Part shown: piece by piece, positions 1 through 12,545 of the stretch
How positions within the stretch are numbered: position 1 is the first letter of the stretch
Layout of the letters: each line of letters opens with the position of its first letter
Assembly: GCA_026874595.1 (NCBI GenBank)
Contig: CM049322.1
Coordinates: forward strand, 37,631,340 to 37,695,339
Direction of reading: 5' to 3'
From: Sipunculus nudus
Taxonomy: Eukaryota > Annelida > Sipuncula > Golfingiida > Sipunculidae
Length of the DNA stretch: 64,000 nt
Notes under the pieces: generated by a model
Seen by the model: the letters and a program-made list of their open reading frames with translations, nothing else
Databases searched by the model: none
Told to the model about the DNA's origin: nothing
Translations under genes and position numbers: made by a program

Positions 1-310
1 CAACTTTTCGGGAACTGACAAACCCAGTCATGGTCAATATTCAAGACAGGATTCATGACAATCCATGCATAGATTATCAAGATATTGGAGGTTTTGTATC
101 AGACTTTTGTTTATTCTATGGGTAATTTCAAACCCCATAGCTTGGAGGATATTGGTCACAGTGACCTAATATCAGGTCTCCAAGGAGATCCTTAATTGGC
201 CTCCCTGAATATTCATAAGAAGTTTCTTGGACCAGCAGTCCCGCAATGACGATGGACAAAGCGTCATTACTATACCTCAGTTGACTTACACTCAGCTGAG
301 CTAAAAAAAA
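1..310 (+). repeat. Family S repeat, 3' part
   Basis: The 3' portion of the dominant interspersed family, cut by the window edge. It closely matches 29030-29370 and 40560-40895. It ends in the family terminus GCTGAGCTAAAA. Positions 153-167 hold a near-perfect inverted repeat of nuclear-receptor half-sites with 3-bp spacing (TGGTCACAGTGACCT). Confidence 0.8.
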
Positions 311-652
311 CATACAAGCCCAACATTCCACACAGCATCAGTTGATATATATTACATTGTTACTACAACACTTTAATCATGTATAAAAAAGTTGAATATT
401 TTAGTGATAGCTAATTCATCTGACCTAACCTGATAAAAAATATCAAATAATGTGCTTTCAAACTAAATTTAGTTTTCATTACAATGAGAAATTTTCGCAT
501 TTTTAGGAATGTGTTGGGTTTAAGACAGAAAGTTAGTGATTGATAAAGAAATGGATATATACAATTTATTTCTGCAGGAATATAAGTGCATTTTACTATA
601 TAGCGAAAGTATAAATTTGCATTCATTAGTGACGTCCAGCTTAACAGCGTAC

Positions 653-805
653 CGGTTTTTGAACAAAGACGACATGTATCTCTTTCGTTCATGCATTCTT
701 TGCAGTATGAATGCCTGCAGCTGTCGTAAACCATACGGCTCTTCTTTCCCGCACCATACTGATCACTACATATTGGACAAATGTCCACGGGACACGCCCT
801 TGCCT
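653..805 (-). CDS. RING-finger exon (C3HC4)
   Basis: This is a single internal exon, seen on the minus strand. It starts after a good acceptor (pyrimidine-rich, TTTGTTTCAG) at 808-806 and ends at 653 before a GTACGC donor. The 153-nt reading frame has Cys/His spacing C-x2-C-x16-C-x-H-x2-C-x2-C-x6-C-x2-C, the RING pattern that binds two zinc ions. RING domains usually recruit an E2 and act in ubiquitin transfer; activity here is inferred. Spacing and 3' intron position are identical to the RING exon at 48709-48856, so the two are paralogues. The exon is phase 1 on both sides, so it can be added or removed without shifting the frame. It sits between family S repeats at 1-310 and from 836. The host gene's other exons cannot be assigned with certainty; the four microexons at 7.4-14.4 kb lie upstream on the same strand. 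Confidence 0.75.
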
Positions 806-835
806 CTGAAACAAAATAACGACTCAAAATATTAA

Positions 836-1887
836 CAAGTTGCCCATGGGTCATGACGCTCAGCCGACTTACAGGTTGATAATATGTCCTTGCCCAGACA
901 ACTAATAAAGATAGGTGGCATCATTGTTCATGTATATTTGCTTTAGTTCATCAAGACCCATAAGCACAACACATTTGATGACAATCCAAATAGTCTTTCA
1001 TGAGGAATCTGGCAAATTTGTGTATATTTTGTATTATTTCTTTGGTGCTCAAACATACCCCAAAACATCGAGAATAAAGGTCACTGTGACCCAATTTCAG
1101 GTTTCTTGGGAGAACTTTTGAGGAGCTCTCAGGATGTTAAGTTAGAAGATGCTGGTTATGATTTGGGCCTTACTTTGGTATCAAATTTTCAATTATTCTG
1201 GGGGATACTTCTGAGCCCCATAGCTCGGACAATATGGGTGACAGATACCTAATTTCAGGTTTCCAAGGAGACCCTTCATAGGCCTCCAAGCATGTCAAGA
1301 AAAAAAATTCGAGGTCTAGTTATTACGGTTTGAGCGCTGTTATTAGATGACCGCATCTTTAAGGTCTCAAAACAGATAAAAAAATTGTAAAAATCGAAAA
1401 TATACAGGTGGCGCCACCAGTCTGCAAAAACTAATGAAACCCTCCATGATCAATATCCATGCAAAGAATCATGGTGATCAATGAATTGATTGTTCAGTTA
1501 CTTGAGCTTTTGTATCAAATGTTTCTTTATTCTGAGGGTAGGGGGTACTTGGAAGCCTCACATCTCACAGGTTTCGGGTAACAGAGACCTACTTCCAGGT
1601 TTCCAAGGATACTTTTCAAGGGTCTCCCGGCATGTCAAGACATTATTCAGGGAGGTACTTCGGAGCCCCATAGCTTGAAGAATATGGGTTTACAGAGACC
1701 TAACTCAAGGTTTCCAAAAAGATTTTTCATGGGCCTCTCTCAATGGAAATTTAAAATATTCCAGATCAAGTGGTTACGATTTATGCCTTGTTAATGGACA
1801 GACGGCCGGATGGTCGGACGGCCGGACGGACGACGCACAAAGAGTGATCGCTATAGCTTAGATGACTTATAGTCACCTGTGCTAAAA
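836..1887 (+). repeat. Family S element, short full-length copy
   Basis: Starts with the family 5' end (CAAGTTGCCCATGGGTC, a diverged form of the terminal palindrome) and ends with an ACGG-type tail (about 1798-1835), the block agtgatcgctatagc, and GTGCTAAAA. It contains about three diverged units of the 337-bp core. A near-perfect inverted half-site pair lies at 1078-1092 (AGGTCACTGTGACCC). Confidence 0.8.
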
Positions 1888-2671
1888 AATGGACCCCTTC
1901 AAAAGTGTGGTGTTAACGTAAATCATGGATTACTTAAGATTGAAACTTGTATGATGATGATCAAGGCAACCAGGTTATGAGAGTGATCTAAATTTTTTTT
2001 CTGACTGATTTGACTTTGGAGATCCAGTTGAAGGGCACCAGTTTTCGAGCTCCTCAACCATTTTTTTATTTCACCCAATTTGATTTTGATGATGGTCATG
2101 GTTACTGAATTTTTAACGTGTCTGAGATATTGCTAGAGACATTTCACAAGTTGAATTTCATAAAGAATATATCAAGCGGTTCAAAAGATATGGCTTTCAA
2201 ACATAATTTTTTTATTTGACCGTCAATATCCGGGTAAAGGTCACCAGTTTTCGAGTTCCTCATGGGATTTGATTAAATCAACTTATGTTTCAAATTTGAG
2301 GAACAAGTATGCGCTACTTCTTAAGTTACTGGGTGTACAAATACTTTCTACTCTGGCCGAATGAGAAATTGATTTTAACAATAAGTTTATGTAATTTGAG
2401 TAAACAAAAATAGCAAAACTTCAGAAGTAAAGAGATTCCCCAAAAAATTATTAAGGCAAACTTGACCTTGACGATTGTCAAGGTAACCAGTTTTCGAACT
2501 CGTCCGAGAATTTTGTAGGAACAATTTAAATAAAAAATCATGAAAAAAATGTGACGTCGTTCAAATGTTAATGCGTTCACAAAATATGAAACCGATGACA
2601 AAGACGATGACGACAGAAGGCAGACCAAACACTATACCCCCTCCCCCCATGGGATGGGAGATCAGATATCA

Positions 2672-2673
<2 letters not shown>
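1888..2673. repeat. AT-rich degenerate repeat with CACCAGTTTTCGAG motif
   Basis: No gene is supported. The phrase ACCAGTTTTCGA recurs at about 2039, 2245 and 2488, spaced by 200-250 bp, so this is likely an old tandem or dispersed repeat. The frames around 2326-2628 have no recognisable family. Confidence 0.45.

Positions 2674-2719
<46 letters not shown>
2674..2719. repeat. (TA)n microsatellite
   Basis: About 23 uninterrupted TA units. The IYIY peptides translated here are artefacts. Confidence 0.95.
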
Positions 2720-2722
<3 letters not shown>

Positions 2723-3469
2723 TCATGTTCCAATTTTTGTTCTTAAACTTTTTTATGGCTTAACGCAAGTTTATAGAGATAAGTAATTAACAGGAGGAGT
2801 GTACGACGTTTTATTTAATCATTGGTTATGACGTTCAGCTGAATAGTCTGACCTCACAGTCTCATATTCATGCACAACTGTAAGTTGCACTTGTGAAAAA
2901 AATACCAATTTGATGAAATTTGCAGGAGAACAGGGATATATGACTCCATAATAGACGTATCACCATATCACCAAGGAACAATGTATATTAATGTATAAGT
3001 ACTTACATATATCTCTATATCTATATATATGAGTGTACATGTGTGTTTTTGTGTACACGCACGGGTGTCTGTTTGTTTATACAGACAGTGAAACAGGGGC
3101 ATGAATATTTCAATGTAAAAGACGTTCTCTTTGTAATTAAATACAAAAGTAATAAAGTTTAATTTTGCAAACCGTAAATTTCACAGTGTTGTGTTCTAGA
3201 AATATATTACAAGCAAGTAATTGAAAAAAAATGACTATGAAAAAACAAATATTCAATAAATAAAGATGCAGACAAACATTTAGATATAACCTTGGCTAGA
3301 TAAACCGTGCACGTAATCAAGTAATAGACATGTGCCATGTTATTTAACCAAAACAAGACATTAAACAAGACCTATTAAATGTAGTTAAAGTTATAGGAAT
3401 AAAAATCCGCACATTTGCACAAGCACTCAACATAATACACAAATAGGTATGTCTTTAGCATTTTTTTAA

Positions 3470-3598
3470 CAAGTGACCCACGGGTCATGACGCTCAGCTG
3501 AAAAGCATGTCCTGCGATATCATGGGCTGAGTTTTACAACTTCCACTCAAACTTTGGAGCTCCCATTTGCCAATTTTGTTGAAACTTTCAACGATGAC

Positions 3599-3649
<51 letters not shown>

Positions 3650-5530
3650 ATATGTCTGGTTAAAACAAAGTGACCTGATAGTCTGTGGCAATATGTATGG
3701 TTGTTAAACCACCAGGAACTAATCCCATGGCTTGCTTGATTCCTGCCAATCTCAAAAGGAACACCACACGTATCAAATATAAGATCAACATATGTGGCAA
3801 AAATAAAAGAAATCCATTCAAGAATTATTCAGTAACAGGTGCTTCTGATGAATTTTGATTCAATAAAAACCGGCTGTACTAATTTTATAAATGATGGTCA
3901 TATTTTTAAAAAAAAAGCTTTGACCCATTCCATTGCAAGATTACATTTATATTGGTCCAAGTGCATTCAATTTAACAGTTCTTGAGATAATATGTTCAAA
4001 AGAAATTTGAAGATGGCTACCTTGTTGTCATATTACATTTCTGAAAGGTTTGAATCCGACAACAAATATCTTCTAAAATGGACCAAACATTAAAAATATC
4101 ACAGAAATTGCAATGAGAAAAGGATTTCTAAGCTGGCTACCTGGCAGACATCATGGATTTTCGACAAGTCTGACATATGATATCATTCATGTAAGTTATG
4201 CAGCGCTGAAGAGATCATCGAGGCCAATGACCAATCTACATTTCAAAACAATCCACCCACTGGTTCCTGAGAAATAAACTCCTAAGTTTTTTTTCTATTA
4301 TAAGCTTTATGACTTGAGAAGTAAGTCAAGGTCACCCATCTTTGAACTTGACCGAGATTTTGTCGAAAATAATATGAAATGATAAAATGAAGTTCCTATT
4401 TGAACACTTTTAGTGAAATCCCGGTAACATAGCCAACATTGTAAAATCCGATAAACATTGGACGTGGCGGCCCTAAACTTATGCAGCAGTTACAGACCAT
4501 CAGCGCCAATAATCATAGCATGCTTTATAACAATAATAATTACATAACAAAGATTTAAGCTCCTAAGATTTTTTCTATAATTCGCTCTAAAACGTTGAAA
4601 AATAAGTCAAGGTCACCAAACTTCGAACTGCAAATTGTTCCCATCATCTTATAAATCAGTAGCTAAACTTTGATACCATAATCTCATAGTCATAATGTAT
4701 GCCGAAGCATTTAGTAATACCTCGTGCAAAAGATTGTTTTTTATGCACTAATGATATCCTTATCATTCAATGGGCTGATACAAAAGTCATTTATCACAAG
4801 TGTCGCTCACAATTACGGCCACACAGTGACAGAGTACCAGATGGAGTGCAATGGTTATATATACAAGAAAAAAAGAGGTGGTCTACAAAGTAAGATTTTA
4901 TTGTGAACATCCCTGAACTATGACCTTGGAATTTTGCCCACATATCAATTGGATTCTTTCTAAAGTGATGGGTAACTATGAACCACTTAAAACTGAAGTA
5001 AACACTTGGCAAAATCAATGTGTGAATAACTTTGACCTGCAAATTTAACCTCCTGACCAGCTGACCCCAAAATCAAGAAGTTATTTCTTCAAGCAAAAAG
5101 ACCCATAAATATGAAGCTTGATTCCAGTTGAATGATGCACAGATGAGGCATATGTGAAAGACTAAAGGTTGGGGATGACAAGTTAAGCCTGAAATATGTT
5201 CACAAGCATTTGAAACAATTTAGTAAATCGACCTTGGCCTCTGACCATTTAAACTCAACATCAATAGGGTTCTTCCCCTTTTGGTAGATAAGCGATATAT
5301 GACAGATGGAAGGTATAGGTTGAAAAGTTTGCCTTAAAATGACTCCATGCAAGAAGTAGGTGCTCTGAACTTTGTCTTTACCCCTGTTGGCAGAGAAGCG
5401 ATAGGGGTGCAAACCCAACCCGTTACTTGCAGTGACCTTATTTCAAGTTTGACAGGAGATCTTTTTAGAACCTCTTAGACTGCATAGGGTTCTGTCTTGG
5501 CCCTTAGGGCTTGTTATAGGAGGGAAGACC
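3470..5530 (+). repeat. Family S type I element, 3' truncated
   Basis: Begins with CAAGTGACCCACGGGTC and follows the complete type I element at 60747-63023 in the same order: 5' block, a (TA)n insertion at 3601-3646, the block with the CAGTCTCAAAAGGAACACCAC-like phrase, then the TGACC-rich block and the stretch around 5440 (CAGTGACCTTATTTCAAG). The ACGG tail and terminal hairpin are missing. Confidence 0.75.
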
Positions 5531-6803
5531 GGAGCTATGCGATGTTTAGTCTGGAAAGGTAGTACGGCCACCTTAAATTTAATGCAGGGAGCCCGTGCCG
5601 CTTACGCAATACAGGGTAATGTAATCATACTTGTCACATCCACTAAGTATACAGGCTGCGCTGTTGTGAACCCACTTAAGGCTCGGAATAAACGAAGACG
5701 GATACCCGAGAAGGCTTCTCCATGATCAAACTTGGTAGTGACATAAACATGGATCAGACGCTCAAAAGAACGTTCTGGAGATGCATGTAGGTCACACGGC
5801 ATATAGTGTAAACATGCTGCTCCATGGTGGAATGGGAATCAAAATAAACACCAAGGCAATAAACACCACTGGTTGGTGGAACATATGTTCGCCGATTAGA
5901 TGATCTCGATATTTAATCTTTGTCACCAAATGTTTAGGTGAAACCGGAATTACCTCTGTATCATCATTGTACATTTCAATTACCTCAATCATGTCATTTG
6001 TACATTGGTAGCACCCCTTTTTTTACATATCCCCTATTGAACAAATTTAGCTGTAAACTATAAAATATAAATGGCTGCTTAAAAAGTAGTCGCAAATCTC
6101 ATCAAAATAATGCCCATGTATGATATTCAATAAGGATACTGATGTAGACACATTTAATTTTTTACAAGAAAAAATAACACATTTCAAAGAGAAAAATCAT
6201 ATTAAGTATTCGATTTAAACAAAACAATCGTATAATATTACATTAAAAAAGAGATAATATAATTCTCTGTCTAAAACGGCCATTATGAAATAATTAAATT
6301 TGTTTTACACCTGTTGCCTTTACTCGATTTTGAGAGCATTATTAAATAAAAAAAAAAATCTCTTAATTTTTACTTTTTCAATTACTGTATTTACTACTCT
6401 TGCTCAAACCATCTGTGTCGCCCCAAGATATATTTATAATTTGGACTCTGCTACGTTTAATTCTACCTACATATGATGTAATCCATTAATTTGTTGGTAT
6501 TTGTGTGACGGAATATGCTCATGATATCAGAATTTTTGTAATAATTTACTGAATTGTTGCATGAATTCAGTAGTTGTTATATGATTTCTTAAGTTAAGTA
6601 TACAAAACCTATATTAATAAGAGGAATAGGTTTTTATATGCAAATCTTTGTTAGCATTAAAATATTCCTTTAATGATTCATATGTTATGCATTCGACAGC
6701 TGTAATGATAACTTCCTACTCTAATTTGAGAAGAGGGGAATTATAATTATAATTGGAGTCAAATATGATGAACAAACTAAAGGACTTATATCCAACAATT
6801 GTG

Positions 6804-6805
<2 letters not shown>
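5531..6805. other. AT-rich DNA, no gene recognised
   Basis: Nothing coding is supported. From about 6100 there is weak similarity to 11700-12000 and 12720-13010 (phrases around AATGCCCATG and AGAGAAAAATCATATT), so its 3' half belongs to the old duplicated modules of the 6-14.6 kb region. Confidence 0.4.
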
Positions 6806-6854
<49 letters not shown>

Positions 6855-7560
6855 AATTCTATATACACTGTTTAATAGATAAGTTTAATAGTTTTAGTTT
6901 TATAATGCAGTTTCATAAATATTAATGTTGATGAGTTTTCTTAAATGGATCCTGTCTTACATATTGTTGCTGATTTTGATTTTGTATGCTTGCCCAAAAA
7001 TCCATGTCATAATTGATGAGTAATAGTGACATGACGTTAAAATCCAATTAATACTAATACGGTCGTATTGTAAGGTCAGGATAAGTTTGGATGCGAGGAG
7101 AATGGAACACGAACTATAGGACTAAGGAAGAAGAAAATTCACGTAAAGGGTACATTTTACTAAGCATTGTATCGAAAATGAAAGACATTAAAATACTATA
7201 CTTGATACTTGGATTAACGACATTCATCCAAAGTAACACATGATCCAGAGGAAAATTGAATATCCAGAAGGGACGGTTTTTTTATTGAAAATTTCTCAAA
7301 ATCAGCAACCAATACATGGAATAATAATGTATTGATCATGTAAAAAAGACTATATGGAAGCGATATTAAAAAAAAATAATTAAATAAAATACCTTTCGAT
7401 TTAGGGGAAACGACAAATGGAGATGTTCCTTCTCGGTTATGCCCTGAAAGAGCTGTTAAGACTAAAGACAGGCACATGTTATATAAGAGAAATAGTCCGA
7501 CGAATATGGCCTGAAACAGGAATTATCAAACCTATATTATTAGGTTCTGCAACATCTAGA
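6690..7560. repeat. Duplicated intron/exon module R1 (partner 13390-14580)
   Basis: The order of matching phrases (GAGGGGAATTATAATTAT, a TA tract, a GATGAGTAATAGTGAC-type phrase, ATCCAGAAGGGACGGTTT, then the 51-nt microexon) is the same in both regions. Similarity is patchy, which indicates an old duplication that carried the microexon with it. A (TA)n tract lies at about 6806-6849. Confidence 0.6.
7393..7443 (-). CDS. 51-nt Lys/Arg/Ser-rich microexon (HNREGTSPFVVSPKSK)
   Basis: Minus-strand exon of exactly 51 nt between an acceptor (CTCTTTCAG) and a GTATTT donor. The frame is 2 nt + 16 codons + 1 nt, so both introns are phase 1 and the cassette can be skipped or included without a frameshift. 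The peptide shares TSPFV and a basic C-terminal end with the copies at 14388-14438 and 45728-45778. It has no fold-like features; a flexible basic linker is the simplest reading. It lies in duplicated module R1. Function unknown. Independent duplication with conserved length and phase is the main evidence that it is an exon. Confidence 0.6.
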
Positions 7561-8729
7561 GCTCTTTAGGAAACTTAACTGTAAGAATCAGATATTTCTA
7601 AAATTAAAAGTGGATTCCTGGAAGAATTTGTTGGCTCTGCTTTATTCTTTATTTGAATTGGAACAAAAAATATGTCAAAATGAAATATGTTATTACAAGT
7701 AAATGAATGCTAATGGAGTCACTTTATTTGAACATAACTTAGTAGAGTATTTATAAGATAATTGATTGGGTAGTGTTGTGTAGTTCTGATTACAAAACTA
7801 CAATAGATGCTTCACTGAGAGAATTTCAGTTCAAAATATTACATAATATTCTACCCGTGAATCAAAATTGTAAAATGGAATAAAGCCCCATCGATCAAAT
7901 GAGACTTTAAAAAATACATACATAAAGTGTACATCATCTGTTCTGTATTATAATGTACTTCAAGGATACAATATCATCATATCATTGAATGCACCAAAGG
8001 GCGTGGGAGTGTCGTATTGAATAACCGGATGAATATTCGAAGGAAATAATCATTTGGTATTATAGTAATTTCTCCTCTGAGGTCATGAAATACTAAAAAA
8101 TATATATCTTTATTTGTAAAAGGAAGTAGAGTACATTATATGCAATGAAAAAAATATGAAATAAATCAAAGATATACAAAAAGAAGGACAGAAAAATAAA
8201 AGTTCAGTCCATACTACTACAAAATCGGTTGATAATAAATCAATGAGCTTTTTTACCTCATCGGACATCAAATGTCAGGTACATATTCCATCTTTGCATT
8301 CTATCAATCTGATAGTAAATCTAAATCAATTGATGTTGTTACTGTCGTCAACTGTCTCTTAAGTATATTTATTTTTCAAATGTCGCGTTGTATCCCATGG
8401 TTGTGCATCTGACTTTCTAAGTATCTTAAGTTGCCTCCAAGTACACCAATTGAGGTATAATGAGCTCTGTTTAACAGAAAATTTAAAAAGGCATTTGCAA
8501 CCTCCTGCATGTTTAGAAATAAATTGATAAAGCGTAAGCTGATAATATTTATTAGAGAGACCGTCAATCCATGTACAATACTTTTGTGCGAGTTTCATGG
8601 CAAGAGCGATAGGTGACGCAGACCCTTATTTTATGATGTACTTAATCAATCAACTGACTTATGTTTAAAAAAACAGTTTTGACAGCCAACAGGAACAACA
8701 ATAAGAGTGACATAGCCTGTTCTTAACCT

Positions 8730-9200
8730 TGCTAGACAGATATCAGAATTAATTCATAAATATATAGTCTTTAAAACATATGAAGGCGAGGTATTGACGT
8801 TTTGTACATTTTAATCAAAATTCAGAATAAAAAAATATTCAAAATTAAGTAATAAACAACAAATCATCACTCGAAACCTAATCGAAAAAATTGAAAAAAT
8901 CCTTCTACCCACCTTGCTCTTCTGGCTTTCTTCTAACTAGACTGGGCCTCCTTCTTTTCAAAGCTATAACATAAAGTTGAAGCGCTTAACGAAAAATGCA
9001 AAACTGAGTCATATCTGAACATCTGCCCAATGAAAGTGTACCTATGACATCTTGTCCTTCGCAATATTGCAATATTCTTCAGTTATATATGTAATTGGGG
9101 ACTCGCTAAACCTTGCATTGAATCTACGACCTCCATACAAAAACAAAGTGAACTTCATTTTAATATATATGTACTTGCATATATATATATATATATATAC
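8730..9200. repeat. Duplicated intron/exon module Q1 (partner 12000-12540)
   Basis: Both copies hold, in order, a phrase like ATGAAGGCGAGGTATTGAC, the 51-nt KRR microexon, a phrase like TCATATCTGAACATCTGCC, a phrase like ACTTCATT, and a terminal TA tract. Divergence is substantial. Confidence 0.65.
8913..8963 (-). CDS. 51-nt Lys/Arg-rich microexon (LKRRRPSLVRRKPEEQ)
   Basis: Minus-strand 51-nt exon between acceptor TTATAG and donor GTGGGT, phase 1 on both sides. It pairs with 12172-12222, which differs at about one third of residues but keeps length, phase, both splice sites and the pattern [LM]-K-R-R-x-P-x-L-V ending in P-E-E. The first half is strongly basic and could act as a nuclear-localisation-like or nucleic-acid-binding patch; this is inference. 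The frame-preserving divergence favours a real exon over chance. Confidence 0.65.
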
Positions 9201-9220
9201 ATACATACATACATACATAG
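9176..9220. repeat. (TA)n / (ACAT)n microsatellite
   Basis: A TA tract passes into about five ACAT units. It marks the end of module Q1. The GC-richer stretch 9221-9420 that follows is absent from the partner module and may be an insertion. Confidence 0.9.
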
Positions 9221-10104
9221 AGGGACATGCTCACGCCGGGCGGCATTTGGCGGGCGCAGCTGGCAGTTTTACCTGGAAATGACTGGAAAGCGTCCATACC
9301 TGCCCGGCAGTAATATTTCATGATATTTAAGCCGGGTAATAATCCAGGCGGGAACGTTTTTCTCGCGGTGTTTTACCTGTCGTACTATTACTGGCCCCTA
9401 CCGAATATATATAAGTATAAATGTGCTAAGCTAGATGACATTAAGTTTAGCTCATATAGATATTTAATAGAAGGTACTCTTCAACAAATAAGTGTATTTT
9501 AATGAAACATATTTACATATAAACATATTGAAAGTAGTGAAGGTAGCCGGTAGCGTCACCTAGTGTCTGTATAAAATACTATCGCCGCTATCACTTACAA
9601 AAACAACGCAAATATGTAATGCGCCAAACAACGACTTATTGGCTGGTGATGAAGAACGACGTAAATATTTGAATATATTTGATAGGTCACAGCTCGTGAT
9701 TGGGCCAAACTGTCTTAGTAGAGGTATGGTGTTTTCTTAAAATTTTAAATGCGAAAAACTGAATATGGCTCTCATTTAATCCATATGGAAAATTCACGTC
9801 AGGTTCCTGGGATGATATTTAGAGGCAAACTTTTCTAAATTGTCCAATGACGAAGTCACTTCGTTTGTCGGTTTATGCATTTTTCGCTTGCATTGCTTTT
9901 GAGCGAGAGAACAATGAATATAGGATTAATTTCAAGGATTGTAATTTGTTCGTAATCGACATCTGAATAATTGTCCTGTATATATGGGGATAGAAAAGGG
10001 AGACAGGCAGTATACTGTCACAATTTATATTTGTTTTAATAAGATGATGAGCGGAAGGCATGACGAAATCCCTGCGGTTAGCCCGGCGGGCGTTTATCCT
10101 CTAA
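9221..10104. other. GC-richer stretch then AT-rich DNA, no gene recognised
   Basis: No supported exon. Positions 9225-9420 are unusually GC-rich for the window and do not occur after the partner TA tract at 12543. The rest shows no repeat-family ends that I can identify. Confidence 0.35.
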
Positions 10105-10793
10105 TGGGGCTGTCCCACTTAGGCGACTCTACAGGCGACTACAGGCGACCAGGCTGTCGCCTCATGGTCGCCGGGTGGTCGCCTGTATGGTCGCGTGTAG
10201 TCGCCTCAAGTCGCACCAAGACGCGCGACCTCGAAGCTGTCGCCTCTGTATTTTCAACATGTTCAAAATTCTCAGGCGAGAGCTTTTTTGTCGCCAGTGA
10301 GCGTAAGCCTGTCTTCTACTGGCTTGGGTGCTGTCGCAGGTTGTCGCAAGGTGACGCGGGTTGTCGTAGGTCCTGTCGTAGGCTGTCGCCAGGTGACGCG
10401 GGTTGTCGTGTGTGTTGTCGCGGGCTGTTGTTACTTGAAACCAGGCCCATCCTTGTATCCGGCTCCTCACAGAGCACATGGTAAAGAATCGTCGAAGCTT
10501 GTCGCGGGTGGACGTAGCAAGAATTCTGGTGTCGTAGGTTGTCGCCAGTGTGGTCGTAGGTTGTCGTAGATGTGGTCGTAGGTTGTCGTAGGTGATTGTC
10601 CTTTGTCGCGCCGACTGTGTCGCCGGTTGTCGGCAGCTTGTCGTAGCTTGTCGTCAGATAGTCGCCAACCATTTGTAGCTTGTCGTAGACTATTGTCGTA
10701 GCGGAGGTCCCGTCGCCTGTTTTTCGGCGACCATTAGGCGACAGCCTGGTCGCCTGTAGTCGCCTGTAGAGTCGCCTAAGTGGGACAGCCCCA
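10105..10793. mobile_element. Harbinger-like MITE with 69-bp TIRs and TAA target duplication
   Basis: A 689-bp element with terminal inverted repeats of 69 bp (10105-10173 and 10725-10793) that I count as differing at one position. It starts TGGGGCTGTCCCACTTAGG. TAA flanks it on both sides (10102-10104 and 10794-10796), which fits the 3-bp TWA target duplications of PIF/Harbinger transposons. There is no transposase; the interior is built of GTCGC and GTCGTAGG phrases, much more GC-rich than its surroundings. The long frames here (for example 9984-10484 plus) are by-products of the simple interior. High TIR identity suggests a fairly recent insertion. It lies between the microexons at 8.9 and 12.2 kb. 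Confidence 0.85.
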
Positions 10794-10796
10794 TAA

Positions 10797-11999
10797 GCGC
10801 CAGATGCCCAGCAACCATGGCATGCGTCACTTACCGTGCCTTAGCTATGCCCAGACAAGTGGGTACAGGGGTCGCTCAGCTGTCAGATGTAAAATTGTGC
10901 ATTACAATAACTTTATCCTTTTAACATGGAAATAAAATGTACAAGATTAAAGCACCTTCGGCTTATCACACTATACTTAATAACGACAACAGGTTGTTAT
11001 TCACAATTAACCCTTGATATGTTACATCTTTTATTAGGATTACACCCATGCCGTTTTTCGCCCAGTTGTATCAAACAGAATCTGAGTGAAATACGTATGT
11101 TTTAACTCGATATTTCTCTGTAAAAACAAAGTCCTTACACTTCTTATTTCATACGCACAAAGTCAAATATGTTTTCCCAAAAAATGTTATTTTTTTTAAT
11201 TTTCAACCAAATTGTTATTTTAAAATAATTTATGTGCATTTTGTTACAAGAAACGTTAATTCTTTATAGGAGCACAATTTAAAAGTGGCATTTTCATCAA
11301 GAAAAATAAGCGATGGGTGAGTAAGAAAAATACTGTCATGTATTTTAACATGGGCTTTCTGAATATGTGCTACCTGCTACAACGTTTGGGGATTAATGTT
11401 GGTCTGGTTTGTTTTAAATTCAGTTGTGTTTAAAAATGAAAGTCATTGATGAGATATTAAAAAAAAATACATATCAAACAATTTATTTCATGAGTTAGAT
11501 AATTTCATAAGGTTTAAAAAGATTCATACTGTATTGGGTTTTGCTTGAAATTAGGATGACGTATTGGCATTTTCTTGAAACTTGAGTGCAAGTCTACGAC
11601 AAATGAGGATCTTAACTTAATAGCATAGCATCATTCTTCAACTTAGGGTTTACCTATAAAATGTCAATTTTCGCTTGAAACGTAATGCCATATCTCCTCA
11701 ACACAATGCCCATGAAAGATAATTAACCCTGTTACTTATACATAGACATATATTAGAATTCCTACTGAAAAAAAAGAAAGACGAGCAAATCTGAGGGAGA
11801 AAAAAAACATATTAGATATTCAACAGGAAAGGAGGAATCGAATAACACTAAATAAAATAAGGCTCAGATGAGATAATTTAAAATATGATTGTTGTCAAAT
11901 ACGACAATCATGATATTATTAAATTTCGTTTAAACTTGTGTGTGGCCTTTTAGAAAATTTCAGGAGTAGAATTATATAAGAATTTCACCCAGGTCATTA
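10797..11999. other. AT-rich intronic-type DNA; part duplicated at 12720-13010
   Basis: No exon or mobile element ends seen from 10797 to about 11690. Positions 11700-11995 match 12720-13010 (shared phrases such as GTTACTTAGACATATATT and CAGGAGTAG), at a spacing of about 1.02 kb. Confidence 0.5.
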
Positions 12000-12492
12000 A
12001 TCAATTAAATCTTGCTTATTAATAAGTAAATAGTCTTCTAAAGAAATGAAGGCGAAGTATGGACCTCTATGCATTAATATCACATTCAGAATTAAAAAAA
12101 AAACTTGAATATAACATAGTTAACAAAAAAAATGTGTGGAAAAACGGGTAAAGCAACCCCCCTCTACCTACCTTTCTCTTCTGGCTCTCTTCCGACTAGA
12201 CGGGGGCTCCGTCTTTTCATAGCTAAATTACAAAGTCGCGTTTCAAAAATAATGCAAAACTGGGTCATATCTGAACACCTGCCAAAGCAAGGAAAGCAAA
12301 AATATGACAACATGACCTTCTTCGCAACATGATGTCCTTCTATTCTTTATTACATAAACTATTGGGTACTAGCTTACAGTTTTTGTTTACATTTTATCAT
12401 TACAAAAGTAAAAGAGGGTAGTGTAATGCACTTTATCTATATGCTCCTTGCAAAAAACAAAGAAAACTTCATTATCATACCTAAGTAGTTAG

Positions 12493-12540
<48 letters not shown>
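12000..12540. repeat. Duplicated intron/exon module Q2 (partner 8730-9200)
   Basis: Same order of phrases as module Q1, including the 51-nt microexon. It ends in a (TA)n tract at about 12495-12543. Confidence 0.65.
12172..12222 (-). CDS. 51-nt Lys/Arg-rich microexon (MKRRSPRLVGREPEEK)
   Basis: Minus-strand 51-nt exon between acceptor ATTTAG and a strong donor GTAGGTA. It is phase 1 at both ends and paralogous to 8913-8963 and more distantly to 60148-60192. It keeps the M-K-R-R start and P-E-E end. No known domain. It would insert 17 residues, including a split junction codon beginning with G, into the product. Confidence 0.65.

Positions 12541-12545
<5 letters not shown>

Noticed and set aside
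9984-10672. Several overlapping long frames on both strands (up to 166 codons)
   Set aside because: They arise from the GC-rich GTCGC/GTCGTAGG interior of the MITE, with no motif and equal openness on both strands.
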